Positions 19,818-31,019 of a stretch of DNA of 64,000 nucleotides are shown in pieces. Origin of the DNA: Aradus depressus (taxonomy: Eukaryota; Arthropoda; Insecta; Hemiptera; Aradidae); NCBI GenBank assembly GCA_963662175.1, contig OY759214.1, positions 76,706,037 to 76,770,036 of the forward strand, read 5' to 3'. The notes under the pieces are model-generated. The model saw nothing but the letters and a program-made list of their open reading frames with translations. It did no database searches and was not told the DNA's origin. Positions within the stretch are counted from its first letter, which is position 1; each line of letters starts with the position of its first letter. A program made the position numbers and the translations under genes.

Positions 19818-20092
19818 AGTTAGTTATTATGACTCGTGCCCGAACTTTATTTACGAGGTCATACAGCCTACCATCCGAGCGCTCTTTCGTCACTCTGGTG
19901 TACATGAGTCCGACTGTGTGGAGTCCTAAATTTTGCATTTTGCCTACCTAGGTTTATTCACCTAAGGTAGGGTCTTAAACGAGTACCTGAAATTGTAAAG
20001 GCTCAGGACCATCACTTAACGTCCCGCACGGCCGGGTTTTGAACCCGCCTTCTTGAGTTCAGTAAGCTAGCACATTACCTCTGAGGCACCCT
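19818..20092 (-). repeat. SINE1 copy, diverged
   Basis: Minus strand from tail (AGTTAGTTATTATGACTCGTGCCC) to a partial head (GAGTTCAGTAAGCTAGCACATTACCTCTGAG). Short deletions in the CCATCCGAAGGACGG region. Confidence 0.87.
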
Positions 20093-20264
20093 CTTGTTCA
20101 TTTTATAATAGTTTTATTTATTGAATTTTGAGTAATTTATTTGTTATATTTTATAAATTAACTTAAGTTCAAATTTAGTTCTTTTAATGTTTTAAAGTAT
20201 TTTATAGTTTTTATTCATCTAAAATATAGTTTTAGGTGAGGTTATCACTAGTATACATTAGAGC

Positions 20265-21317
20265 CAATGGCGTATATAGGAAAAAATTTCGGGGGGCCCA
20301 CCAGGCCGATTTTATAAGGAAAAAAAAAAAGTATCACCTTGTATTACCAGAGGTAACATGGGTAGCAGGATTGGCGGTCCCATAGGGACTTCTCCCAGAA
20401 AAATTAAATTTTATTGTTTTTGTTTTTAACTTTTTTAATTTAATTTAAAGCTTTTTTAAAAAATAAACTAGCTAAGTATATCAGTTATGTAGTTATTTGT
20501 AAGTATTTGATAAATACCAAAGAACTGTTTTTATGGGGGTTAAAAAATAAAGTAAGTTTTTATGACAGACAAAAGTCAATATATAATTATAATATTTTGA
20601 ATTAGGTATAATATTTTTGAGTTATAAAAAATAAGTGAATATATCAAATTAAAAAAATGGTTTCCTTTAGCTCGTTTTCTTTACAAAACAAAGTCCAGGT
20701 TTCTTGGGACACTTGCAAACTTACCCAGAACGTCTCCATCGCCTATTTTCACATCTCGATGGATTGATAGTAACGCTAGACCATTGAGTCTACTTTCAAA
20801 AACTACTGTATAATAATATCAAACTACTATATACTTTTTATTTATTTTTTTTACTTTTATATCAAAGTAACCAGAATATCAAACTACTATATACTTTTTA
20901 TTTATTTTTTTTACTTTTATATCAAAGTAACCAGAATATCAAACTACTATATACTTTTTATTTATTTTTTTTACTTTTATATCAAAGTAACCAGAATATC
21001 AAACTACTATATACTTTTTATTTATTTTTTTTACTTTTATATCAAAGTAACCAGAATATCAAACTACTATATACTTTTTATTTATTTTTTTTACTTTTAT
21101 ATCAAAGTAACCAGAATATCAAACTACTAGATACTTTTTATTTATTTTTTTTACTTTTATATCAAAGTAACCAGAATATCAAACTACTATATACTTTTTT
21201 TTAACTTTTATATTAATATTTTTTATTTTTTTTAAAACTTTTATATTAATATTTATGTTATTTCCGGGGGGGGCCCGGGCCCCTTGGCCCCCCCCCCCCC
21301 CCATATATACGCCACTG
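20265..21317. mobile_element. hAT-type non-autonomous element
   Basis: A 1053-bp unit. Left end CAATGGCGTATATAGG and right-end complement CAGTGGCGTATATATGG fit the CARTG-type start of hAT terminal repeats. An 8-bp duplication, ATTAGAGC, at 20257-20264 and 21318-21325 is the hAT target-duplication length. The ends run into G/C homopolymer blocks (GGGGGGCCC). There is no transposase; the interior is AT-rich and includes a tandem 60-bp array. Confidence 0.75.
20815..21200 (+). repeat. 60-bp tandem array, six near-identical units
   Basis: Six copies of a 60-bp unit (AAACTACTATATACTTTTTA...ACCAGAATATC) from 20821 to 21180, with a partial seventh. Only one base differs (the sixth unit has ACTAGATAC). 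Near identity implies recent expansion inside the hAT element. The period equals the display width, so it is worth excluding an assembly artefact. Confidence 0.95.
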
Positions 21318-21320
21318 ATT

Positions 21321-21408
21321 AGAGCCGGTACCTGGTTCGAAATCCGGCAGAGGCCCTTAGTTTATTTTATCAGGGAGATAAAATAAACTTAAGCACGTTA
21401 AGCGATGA
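21321..21408 (+). repeat. SINE1 5'-region fragment
   Basis: GGTACCTGGTTCGAAATCCGG (B-box region), then CAGAGGCCCTTAGTTTATTTTATC...AAATAAACTTAAGCACG. It begins right at the hAT target duplication, so the hAT element landed in or at the edge of this SINE. Confidence 0.75.
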
Positions 21409-22450
21409 TAACTAAGTTCATTTCAATTGATAACTAAGTTCATTTTATAATCTGGCCAATCACGTTTCATGGAATCTCGGGTTTTGGATGAACTCATCCT
21501 CTGTTCACAGTAAGTTCAGATCGGATAAGTCAGTTATTCCTTTAAGATTGAAACAGTTATTTTCAAGGTTTTGTTCATTGATGTGAGATTCATTATAGAT
21601 TGATAAAAGACTGTTGTGAAGTTGAGATACAATCTCTGTGACACCTTACCGATCCAACGGAATGATGTTGACTGAAGTCAAAGATAGTAGTTGGATAGTG
21701 CGAGCGCATATATTTCCTCCACCCAAAGCCATATCTTAACAAGAAATCATTTAATATTATAGGATTCATATTCGCTATTACGGAAAATAATTTTTTTTTC
21801 TCATAAATGATAGTGTGATATGCTGGATAACTTATATTGAATGAAAATACATCATTCGATTTGGTCCCGTATTTTTCGGTTGTCTAAAATTCAAATTTAC
21901 AGAAAATGTTTAAATTTAATTTATGAGGGAAGACTCACTTAGATATCAGATTATTTTTTTTAAAGAATTAATATTTCTTTATTTTGAATATTTACAATCG
22001 GTAAATCACCATAAGTAAATGTGATGTCGGTAAGAAAGAGAATAATAGTACAAAATGAATGATAACAAAATAAAATAAATGATCTTTGTACAGATATATA
22101 TATAATAGGTAAAAATTAATTAGTAACTAATAGTAAAATACACAGTTAGTAGAAAGAAAATATAATAAAATATCTTTCATTCGAACTTTGTGAAACACCC
22201 CCGGTTTTCTGTCATCCCATTTCCTCAACTTAATGGAAGCAGGGGAGACCACGGGGGACCCAAGTGATAGCAGTGGAGGTAGACCAAGGAGGAAAGGAGA
22301 GCTGAAAGTGCGAGTAGATGAAGGGAGTACAGATACCAACATACAATATAATTCGGATATGTTCAAAAAGTATTTTTTTTTACATATGAAAACTAGATGG
22401 CCAGACGACGAATTTTGCAAATTTTCTTAGAAATTATCAAATATCAGGGG
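21409..22450. other. unassigned region
   Basis: AT-rich. A 65-codon frame (22233-22430) has a charged start (MEAGETTGDPSDSSGGRPRRKG) but no recognisable domain. No gene can be supported. Confidence 0.4.
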
Positions 22451-22454
22451 AAAA

Positions 22455-22664
22455 AGCCTTGAGCACGCCGCCCTTCGGCTTGTACGATATCAGGTACTCG
22501 TTAAAGACTCCTACTCTAGGTGAATAAAAATTCAGGGTTGGCAAAATTTAGGACTCTCGCGGTAGAGTTGGGCTCATGTCCACCAGAGCGACGAAAGAGC
22601 ATTTTGGTAGCAGGCGATATGACCTCGCAGTTAAAGCACGGGCATAAGTAAAAATAACTAACTA
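22455..22664 (+). repeat. SINE1 copy, 5'-truncated
   Basis: Plus strand from CCTTGAGCACGCCG to the tail AAAAATAACTAACTAAC, with the AGTTGGGCTCATGTCCACC and ATATGACCTCGCAGTTAAAGC motifs. Confidence 0.87.
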
Positions 22665-23340
22665 ACTTATAAATAACTAAATCCAATGTTAAGGTAGTGT
22701 TGTGATTTGTTCCAAATTTGGTGTTTTTTATCTTTAGACACAACTTTTACACTTTTAACTGCTTTTAAAGACGGGTTTTTGTTTATTTTTAATTAATAAT
22801 TTTTATATTAATCATTTCAAAATGAAACCTATACAATACATATATTTTTGGAATCATCTTACTATGACCTTTACTTTGATAACAAAATCTGGGTTTTGTT
22901 GACTTTTCAATTTTAGTGTGTAAATAATATGGCAGCCAACGACGAATCAAATGCCGTATAAATATTTAAAATCGATCCAGCCGTTTAGGCTCTCCATTGG
23001 AACAAAATGTAACATACTTACAAAATTGTGAATAACATTACCCCCTCCCTTCGCAGCAATCTGGCAATAAATAAATACGCCCTACTAACTATAAAACTGC
23101 CCTTGTGCCCGCTCAATAAATTTGAGATGTGACAGGAGGAGTCTCGCCAATCGGCTAGAAACTTGAAGGGACTCCATTATTAAATTGTTGTCCAGAATAA
23201 GGGCACAGTTTGATAACTATTGTAGATCTTTGTCTTGGGTTGGTTGGACGAGCTAAGAAACGTTGAGAGGAAGGGGCTGCTAAAGTATTCAGGGGCTTAG
23301 ACTTGCGAAGTTTGGGTCAATGTTGAAATGGGAGTTGGAC
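22665..23340. other. unassigned spacer
   Basis: AT-rich to 23040, then mixed composition. No gene or repeat recognised. Confidence 0.4.
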
Positions 23341-23358
23341 AAGTTAGTGGCCAACAGG

Positions 23359-23907
23359 GTCAGGTGAGCTCTTCAGGAAGCATAGTGTTGCCAGATGAGC
23401 TCCATGCAAGGAACTTTGTGCCAGGTGTAAGAAACTGTGCTCCTCAGCAAGCAGCTTGGTGTCAGATGAGCTCCTATGCAAGGAACTTTGTGCCAGGTGT
23501 GCTTCTCAGTAAGCAACTTTCTGCCAGGTGTAAGAAACTGAGCTCCTCAGCAAGCAGCTTGGTGTCAGTTGGGCTTCTCAGTAAACAACCTAGTGTCAGA
23601 TGAGCTCCTCAGCAAGCAGCTTGGTGTCAGATGAGCTCCTCAGCAAGCAGCTTGGTGTCAGATGAGCTCCTCAGCAAGCAACTTGGTGTCAGATGAGCTT
23701 CTCAGCAAGCAGCTTGGTGTCAGATGAGCTCCTCAGTAAGCAGCTTGGTGTCAGATGAGCTCCTACCAAGCCTCTTGTCGAAAGTTGAGTTCCTCAGCAT
23801 CCTGGTGCCAGGTGAGATCCTCAACAAGCCGCATGGCGAAAGTTGAGTTTCTCAGCAGCCTGGTGCCAGTGAGTTCCGCAGTAAGCAACCTGATACTAGG
23901 TGAGCAC
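23359..23907 (+). repeat. 31-bp GC-rich minisatellite
   Basis: About 17 units with a consensus of GAGCTCCTCAGCAAGCAGC then TTGGTGTCAGAT. Units are near-identical in the middle (23580-23760) and diverged at both ends. 31 bp is not a multiple of 3, so the overlapping 91- and 65-codon frames are not tandem protein repeats. Confidence 0.95.
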
Positions 23908-24639
23908 CATTTTCTGCATTTCCTACTCCATCCCGGGGACTTGCCGTTTTAGGAGGCATATATCAGTACTTCGAGATCCGACTGCTACATCGTTGGATAT
24001 CCTGAAGTTTAGAAGCTCTTCGAAGCAGACAGTCCGTCATCTTTATGGACAACAGTTTAACCTTCTTTGGTCTCACTCTTAATAAGTGAAGATACATCTG
24101 AAGGCAAACGACACTATTTTAAATCTTCCTGAAGCCGCTTGCACTTGCAGCTACGTCAAAAGTGTTTACAACATGGAAAAAATGTTTAAGAATACTGTTG
24201 ACGATTCAACCTCTGCAAATTTCCATATTGTAATCAATGTACGGTACCCATGTTTCTGTCATTTCTCTTTATTTCGTATCTATATTCAGCGCCTTTTCTT
24301 TATCTGTATTCTAATTTCGTTCTTTATATGTCATGTAAATCTCTACTGTAATATATTATTCTTGACATAAAACATTTAAAAAATCAAAAACTGCCTTTTA
24401 AATAATGGTCTCCAGGTAGAACATGCAACATACGTGCACGTAACGAATTTTCATTAAAGTAACCCTCTTGTAATTAAGCAAAAATCTATCGAAATCTTAA
24501 AAAAAAAAATACTGATTATTTTCAGGAAAGCAAAACGGAATCAAATTAAAAGTCTAATTTCTGTGAAGTTCAATAGTTGCTAATCCTCATTTCTCTAAAT
24601 TTCAATTTCATTCAACGAAACCAATAGACATGTTTGTGA
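23908..24639. other. unassigned spacer
   Basis: Open frames at 23900-24082 and 24086-24370 carry no domain. Nothing supportable. Confidence 0.4.
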
Positions 24640-24879
24640 GGAAAGAGGGGCCGAAAACATAAAATGAATACTTAACGGTTGATCGTATACATAATATGTT
24701 ATTATACTCACGAACTTGCAGGCTGTTTCACAAATGGCCTAACATAAGACATAGGCTATGTAGCATCTCAAAATTTGAAAACGAGAAGAGGGGGGCAGGG
24801 GCCCGAAACCAAAAATTACTTGTAGCTATTTGATGGTTGATCATATATTCACGAAATTTGCATGGTGTTTTCAAGAATG
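24640..24879 (+). repeat. diverged tandem repeat R-E, split by LINE
   Basis: Two units with GGGGCCGAAAACATAAAATGA and AACGGTTGATCGTAT, then GGCTATGTAGCATCTCAAAATTTG. The unit interrupted at 24887 resumes at 25686 (GCCCAACACCTGGCAATGCTGCAACTCAAAATG). Confidence 0.65.
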
Positions 24880-24887
24880 GCCCAACA

Positions 24888-25685
24888 TAGACCCACCGGT
24901 CGCCTCATACTTATGTAGACGCAATTGCCCCTGAGAGCAGATATAGATGAGATCTTGCGCACTGCTCTGGAGGGTGAGCACAGAACAGGCCGGAGCGTCG
25001 CAAGGAAATTGTCCAAGACTGGATAATACACAAGTGGCAACCGCGATGTTCACGCTCCTCCGATGGCCGAACGACATACAAGTATTTTCCTGACGTCCAG
25101 GTCTGTCTGCGCTCCACTTGGGTACATCCCGATCACTGGACATCTCAGGCACTTTCAGGTCACGGCGACTTCAACTCCAAACTCTTCTTCTTTAAGAGGA
25201 AAGACAACCCGAACTGTTCATGTGGCGGCATCGAGACTGCAGAACATGTGGTTCTCGATTGTCCGCTGTACGACAGGTCTAGGGGGGAGCTGATCCGCGC
25301 GACAGGATCGTATCTGGGACTGAACTTGCCGGAGTTGATAACGGAGTCGAGCTATCCGGCGTTCGGCCGGTTTGTCACTTCCTGGCCGGAACAGAAGAAA
25401 ACCCTTTGACCCGGCGCCCGAGTTCTACCCCCGGCGACCGCGATGTAGAAGCAGCCCCACTCCACCAATCCCGAACTCACTCGGCGCCACCAGGCAGCCG
25501 CAACACAAGGGGGTCTGGGAGCGCCAGTCTGTCCCGCAAGGGACCAGAGGCAGTCGCCACCAGACACCCATAGCAACAAATTTGTATTCAAATAAAAACA
25601 ACTAAATTATGTGTACTACCTCCTTCCCCGACAATGAGCGAGCCGGGTGATTAGCCGGAGCACCCGCAAAAAAAAAAAAAAAAAA
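24888..25685 (+). mobile_element. R1-like LINE, 5'-truncated, with target duplication
   Basis: 798 bp: the end of ORF2, about 260 bp of GC-rich 3' UTR and an 18-A tail (25668-25685). GCCCAACA at 24880-24887 and 25686-25693 is a perfect 8-bp duplication. It landed inside repeat R-E. A second, minus-strand relic of the same family is at 36400-36855. Confidence 0.85.
24978..25409 (+). pseudogene. R1-like LINE ORF2 C terminus
   Basis: The frame runs from after a TGA at 24975 to the TGA at 25407-25409. TYKYFPDVQVC, then QALSGHGDFNSKLFFFKRKD, then the CCHC-type zinc knuckle: NCSCGGIETAEHVVLDCPLYD with CxC-H-C spacing. This order is typical of the C terminus of R1-clade LINEs. A different frame just upstream holds ILRTALEG, implying a frameshift. 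The RT and endonuclease domains are absent, so it has no enzymatic activity. Confidence 0.82.
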
Positions 25686-25756
25686 GCCCAACACCTGGCA
25701 ATGCTGCAACTCAAAATGTCGTGTGACACAGGTTACTCATCATTTTACGCATGATC

Positions 25757-25972
25757 GCGGCTCCGAAACCCGGTCGAGAACCTTAGGTTTTTGTTCTGGG
25801 AGGTGGAAAAACCTTGAGCACGCCGTCCTTCGGATGAGACGTTGAGTCATGGTTCCGAGCCTGTACGATGTTAGGTACACGATAAATACCTTGGACCCAA
25901 GGTGACTAAAAATTTAAGGTAGACGAAATTTAGGCGCTCTGGTATTAGGCGATGAGTCACAATAACTAACAG
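25757..25972 (+). repeat. SINE1 copy lacking the A-box end
   Basis: Plus strand: GAAACCCGGTCGAGAACCTTAGG, GAGCACGCCGTCCTTCGGATGAGACG, CGAGCCTGTACGATGTTAGGTAC, tail GAGTCACAATAACTAACAG. The segment between the ATTTAGG and the GCTCTGG motifs is deleted. Confidence 0.87.
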
Positions 25973-27579
25973 TTTACTTCATTGCATAGAAACATGATAT
26001 AGCTACAGATATACAATACAGATACACATACACTCATTAAAACCAAGTTAAACAAAGCATAAGTTATATAAGTATTTTTTAAAAGGAAAGAGAGAAAAAT
26101 GAAAATGCTTTTTGAGATAAGTGAATAAAGAAGTTTATAGCTAAAAAAACTTCGGAATGTTAAAAAGTGATGAAAGACTTTTTTTTTTAAACTTTTTTGA
26201 AAGAGTTAATAAGGACAATGACTTAAAAATTTTCTGTAAAGGGGCTGAAAAGAGTGGTGAGGTGCTGAGGGGGGAGGAGCCGAAAAAAAGGAGGTTTGGA
26301 AAAATGTTCCAAACGAGAAACTTTTCCTGTTTACCATTTTTCTGCCGTTATTTACCTACGTGACACGAATGAAGGACTCGAAAAGAACAACTGATCGTAT
26401 TATAACTTTACAAATCACAATATGGACTTGGTTGGGTTTTCGGATCAAGTCGAGTCTCCCTCGAGCTTCGGGTCTCTAACTTGGGTCTATCTTTTCAAAC
26501 TTTCACTCGGAATAACAATAATCTGACCTTTTTTGTTTCATTCCTATTAGGTACTAGGATTAGGGCACTGAAGTCCGTAAAAATATAAAAATAATCATCA
26601 GATAAAAAAGAAATTGACATTTACTGTTTTTTTTACCATTTAGGAAGGAATGTCAACGATATCATAAGAATATCCTCTCCGATCAGGCTTGTCGTTGAAG
26701 ATAACAAACTTGAGGAATTTCTGCCAAGCTTTCGGCACTGAGTTTTCCTTCCTCGGCTTTTCATCTGCCAGGATGCTATTCATTCATCCGTAAAAGAATG
26801 GGGGGACGCGGTAAGCAGATTCAGACCTCTGCAACTCGAGGTGAACGTCATTGCTAACGGATCCATAATATAACCACCAACCACCTTCAAACATTACGAG
26901 CCCACCCAATTATCGAACATTCATTAAATAATAATATTAATAATAAATAATAATACCTATTATCAAATTTCCTGTAGAAATTGGCTGGTCTTATTTTAAA
27001 TTTTGATTCCTACAATAATTTCCGAAAAGGGTCTTAAAAAAATATATATATAAACTTTATGACAGGCAATTTTGAGGAAAGTGCACATATAATTTTAAAA
27101 AATCAATTTGTAATTACCTCATTTGGATTTCTTCTAAAATATAATTCTGAGATGCCAGCCACTTTTTTTAAATTTGCAAAAAAGTTCAATCTAATTCAAG
27201 AATATTTTTATTTGGTTGATAGTGAAAATAAATAGAATATAATCGAGAACAAAAATAATTGGGTTTATTTACGCTTAACCGACATTATAAAAATAAAAAA
27301 GTAAATTTGTAAAATAAAAATCAATTATAAACAAAAATTCGACTACTAACTAATTGCTAAAATTACATGTCTCTGTGGCCTTCTTTGAACTTATCTAATT
27401 TAATAAAAATAAAAAAAACAGTAGGTATCTTCTTTCTGTATCTCACTCATAATTGTCCTTATATCTTCTATATCATGTCATTATACAATTCGATGAAGAG
27501 TTTACAACGGAATAACATATTTTCCGACCTCCTGATTACAAACATGAAAAAAACATTACTGTCTGTCTATGTGTGTTTG
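25973..27579. other. unassigned region
   Basis: AT-rich, with a moderate-GC island at 26640-26890. Several short frames, none recognisable apart from the small one listed separately. Confidence 0.4.
26640..26787 (-). CDS. hypothetical small frame or terminal exon
   Basis: 48 codons on the minus strand from MNSILADEKPRKEN through WQKFLKFVIFNDKPDRRG to a TAA (26640-26642). It is in a moderate-GC island within AT-rich DNA and its composition looks protein-like. No family recognised; it could equally be a transposon fragment. Confidence 0.22.
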
Positions 27580-28010
27580 AACATGATAACTCCTGATAGA
27601 ATGAATATATATCGATATGAAATTTTATTTTTGAATACAGAACCCGCTAGTGACGACGACACCTACTGATTTTCAGCCAAATCGACAGACGGGGTAGGCT
27701 AAAAACAAAACCTCTAATAACGGCCGATAGAATGAATGTATCGACAGGAAATTTTACAAGTGTCACCGAAACTCAATATGGACAACATCTATCGATTTTC
27801 AGGGAAGGGGTGGATTAGGGAAGAGGCTCAACACAAAAACCTCAATAAATGCCGATATAATGAACGTACCGACATGAAATTTCATATTTGAAATTAAAAC
27901 TCAAAGAGAATATAATCTGTCAAATTTCAGCGATATCGGCCGAATGGAAAGAGGGTTCAGGGGTGATCAATTCAATAACTACCGAAGTATTGAATTTATT
28001 GACAAAAAAC
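27580..28010 (-). repeat. R-A family, tandem-like units
   Basis: Three successive minus-strand units about 130 bp apart, each with a AACxxCCGATAxAATGAAxGTAxxGACAxGAAATTT block. These match in complement the CGTGTCGATACATTCATT...ATCGGCAGTTATTAGAG stretch of R-A at 28980-29040. Confidence 0.55.
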
Positions 28011-28016
28011 TTAGTA

Positions 28017-28195
28017 GGTTAATTTAAGTTTTATGACACGTGCCCGGGCTTTTGCCTACCCTAAATTTTTATTCACCTATGGCAGGGGTCTTTAACGAGT
28101 ACCTGACATCGTACAGGCTCTGGACCACCGCTTAGTGCCCCTTCCGAAGGACGGCGTGCTTAAGCATACCACTGAGCTACCGGCTCCCTCCAAAA
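28017..28195 (-). repeat. SINE1 copy with two internal deletions
   Basis: Minus strand: short 3' end (TTTTATGACACGTGCCCGGGC), core (GGGGTCTTTAACGAGTACC...GAAGGACGGCGTGC) and A-box end (CACTGAGCTACCGGC). The CGTAGTAGGCG...GGGCTCATG part and the B-box part are missing. The core matches the 50162-50507 copy (shared CTCTGGACCACCGCTTAGTGCCCC), so both share a source. Confidence 0.87.
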
Positions 28196-28199
28196 TTTA

Positions 28200-28750
28200 G
28201 TATGAGGGCTTAGGAACCCCATTGTAAGCTGCCTATATGAACAGGTCTCACAGTCATCGACGCCTCTGTCTTCAGGGAGGATTGTTCGAATTGATACAGA
28301 AATCGAGCGACAAAATTAACATGGAAGGAGAGGTTAGAGTCCCAAAGAGTAATACAGGGTGGGGGACTGTCCCTCGCGCCTTCCAATCGTAGACAGACAG
28401 TACAAAGAATCTATTTGTCACCCATTGATGTTTGTTCTTCTAAAGATGGCAAATGGACCCAGTTCTGTTCTGTTTTGGGGTGATTGGGCCCTACTTCTGT
28501 GGCACAACCGACAGGGTAATTCCTAAGCATGGGTCTGGTTATGATGGGATGGAGAGAAAACATTGAACCCCCCCCCCCCCCCCTCCCCCCCCAGACCCTC
28601 CCCGGGAATTTCCATATTAATGACGGATACATGGGAATTTAATTGGTTCCTTGTTCCAAGGGGAGCCCCGCCAATATTGAAATATTATAAAAAAATGAAA
28701 AATAAAAATGTAAAATAAATAAATAACCTTTGTACTTTTTTAATCACAAA
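28200..28750. other. unassigned region with a poly-C tract
   Basis: A run of Cs with one T (28568-28592) is the only structure. No genes. Confidence 0.5.
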
Positions 28751-29130
28751 ATACGTTATTTTTTACTTCCCCAGTATATGATGTAGTCGTCAGTGAATCA
28801 TCGGCAATGTACTCCCCCAATTAATCAAATAATTTTTCGCTCTCCCGCCGAAACCAGTCGAACGTTTGTGCTGATATTCAACAGTTGACTAGGGCACAAT
28901 TCATTATATCGGCACTTAATATATTGGGGTTTTTGAGTTGAAATCGATAGGGGTTGTCCTTATGAGGTGTTGGACATACATATAAAATTTCGTGTCGATA
29001 CATTATTTCTATCGGCAGTTATTAGAGTTTTTATGTTGAGCCTCCCTCCTTTCCTTTGGTCGCTTTAGCTGAAAAACAATAAGTGTCGTCTTTCATTTTA
29101 TCGGGAGTTACTGCGTTCACAGACACATAG
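28751..29130 (+). repeat. dispersed repeat R-A
   Basis: ACTTCCCCAGTATATGATG, GTGAATCATCGGCAATGTACT, GTCGATACATTATTTCTATCGG and CAGACACATAGACAG match 31020-31405 and 57160-57545. Confidence 0.65.
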
Positions 29131-29149
29131 ACAGCATTTTTTTTTACTG

Positions 29150-29454
29150 CTTACTAAGCTCAAGTCCGTGGGTTCGGAAACCTGCCGAGGCCCTTAGTTT
29201 ATTTTATCTGGGAGGTAAAATAAACTTAAGCACGCTATCCTTCGTATGGGACGTTAAGCCATGGTCCCGAGCCTGTACGATGTCAGGTACTCGTTAAAGG
29301 CCCCTGCCCTAGGTGAATAAAAAATGAACCCTAGGTGAATAAAATCCACAGTAGAGTCGGGCTCATGTCCACCAGAGTGACGAAAGAGTGCTCTGGTAGT
29401 AGGGCGATATGACCTCGTAATTAAAGCCCGGGCATGAGTCATAAAACCTAACCT
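29150..29454 (+). repeat. SINE1 copy, A-box end missing
   Basis: Plus strand from GCTTACTAAGCTCAAG through GTGGGTTCGGAAACC to the young-type tail CATAAAACCTAACC. A short duplication of GAACCCTAGGTGAATAAAA lies in the core. Confidence 0.9.
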
Positions 29455-29738
29455 CTTAATTTTAGTTAAATTAAAAACAAATTGTATTCATTAATATTAT
29501 TATTTTTATACTCATTTTAAGTATTTTTTTTATTTTTTAATAGTATTGTTATAACCTTTATTATTTCTCTTCACCGTGTCGGATGCACCTTGCTGTGCAT
29601 CACCCGAGTACTGTTATAACCAATCACATTTGTGTCAGACTCTAAGAGTTAATGTCTGTTTATGTTTCTAATTTATAAGCTATTATAATGTATACATTCT
29701 TACGTAACTGTGAACTTGAAATTTGGAATGAAAAAATG
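29455..29738 (+). repeat. left arm of a 0.8-kb-spaced inverted repeat (PLE family III)
   Basis: Complementary to 30424-30760: TTAAAAACAAATTGTATTCATTAATATTATTATTTT, CTTCACCGTGTCGGATGCACC, TAGATACATAAACAGACATTAACTC (complement) and GTAACTGTGAACTTGAAATTTGGAATGAAAAAAT. Arms are diverged with indels. Confidence 0.7.
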
Positions 29739-29752
29739 ACATGCGCTAACTT

Positions 29753-29874
29753 AGATCCCAAGCCTGTGCGATGTCAGGTACTCGTTAAAGACCCCCTACT
29801 CCAGGGAGCGCTCTGGTAGTAGGTACGATATGACCTCGTAATTAAAGCCCGGACATGAGTCATAATAACTAACT
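29753..29874 (+). repeat. SINE1 copy, internally deleted
   Basis: AAGCCTGTGCGATGTCAGGTACTCGTTAAAGAC joined to GCGCTCTGGTAGTAGG...GACCTCGTAATTAAAGCC and tail AATAACTAAC. It lies between the inverted-repeat arms. Confidence 0.87.
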
Positions 29875-29879
29875 ATATT

Positions 29880-30423
29880 CTAGAGATAGAGTAGAAAATA
29901 ATGCAAAGTTTTTTTTTTTTAAAGAGGCTGAAGAGAAGGCCATAGGTTTACGGAGTCTGTCAGGTTGTCCTGGTCCGGGGCCTCTAAATTGCATTCCTTA
30001 GGTAGAGCTGCCTCTAGCCTCGAAGGGATTTTCTTATCAAAACTTTCCTCGACGCTCCAATATTAGGGCCGCTTTCCCAGCTCTAACAACCTTCCCTGGA
30101 TGTTATTTTAACTGGCAAGGATCACGGGGGAGCACAATGTAACTTTTACTTACTTTGTCATCTCATTTTCAAAAGTTGACTCTACATTTCATGTATGTCT
30201 TTTCAAACTTTTCCGAAAAAGATATGTTCTTGGAAAAACAATTTAATTTCATATTTATTTTGATATTTTCACTATGAATAATTTTTGGGTTATTCAATGC
30301 GTAATTTCAACTTTACAAATGAGAATATCTCCTTTTTTTTACTTTGAAATATTTCTCTTTGAAGCGCTATAGCTTTGGTTGTATTGATCCTAACTCAATT
30401 TAAGTGCTTATACGCGATTGGAT
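29880..30423. other. unassigned spacer between inverted arms
   Basis: No coding sequence or repeat recognised. If the arms are PLE pseudo-LTRs, this interval is decayed or foreign. Confidence 0.4.
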
Positions 30424-30850
30424 ATTTTTTCATTCCAAATTTTAAGTTCACAGTTACAATCGTTTCTGTCTTAGTAAGCTCACAAGTTTTCATCACATAC
30501 ACACATAATATGTCATAAGAATGTATACATTAAGATAGCTTATAAATTAGATACATAAACAGACATTAACTCCTAGAATTTGACACAAATGTTGTTTGTT
30601 GGTTATAACAATACTCGGGTGATGGTGCACCCGACACAGTGAAGAGCAATAATAAAGGTTATAACAATACTATTAAAAAATAAAAATAAATACTTAAAAT
30701 GAGTATAAAATAATAATATTAATGAATACAATTTGTTTTTAGTTTAATTAAAATTAAGATAAATATTTGTTATAACACTTGCGAAAGTGTATTTTTCACG
30801 AGGATATTTCCGACCCATCATCAGGTCACATTGTGGGAAATATAGAACAG
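30424..30850 (-). repeat. right arm of inverted repeat with hammerhead-like end (PLE family III)
   Basis: Inverted copy of 29455-29738, then continuing into the family III terminal block. On the minus strand that block has CTGATGA and a GGAAAT (30806-30820), but stem II is shortened compared with 11258-11296. Same repeat as 11009-11330 and 39440-39840. Confidence 0.6.
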
Positions 30851-31019
30851 AGAATGAAAACAACACAACAATAAAAAATATAAGAAACGATTTACACCAA
30901 AGTATAAATAAATAAAAAATATTTCGAAAAAAATAAAATAAAAAAGGTTGGTTAGATTTAGGTAAAACTGCGCGGTTTATACTAAAATCGACATGTTTTT
31001 AAATTCCTTATCAAAAATT

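Noticed and set aside
22233..22430. 65-codon frame as a host exon
   Set aside because: Charged start but no family match, no convincing splice sites, and the rest is homopolymer-rich.
23328..23952. CRISPR-like or protein-repeat array
   Set aside because: 31-bp units are contiguous without spacers; the period is not a multiple of three, so the frames are not a repeat protein. It is a minisatellite.
24086..24370. 94-codon frame as a gene
   Set aside because: Cysteine- and phenylalanine-rich, typical of translated AT-rich DNA. No domain.
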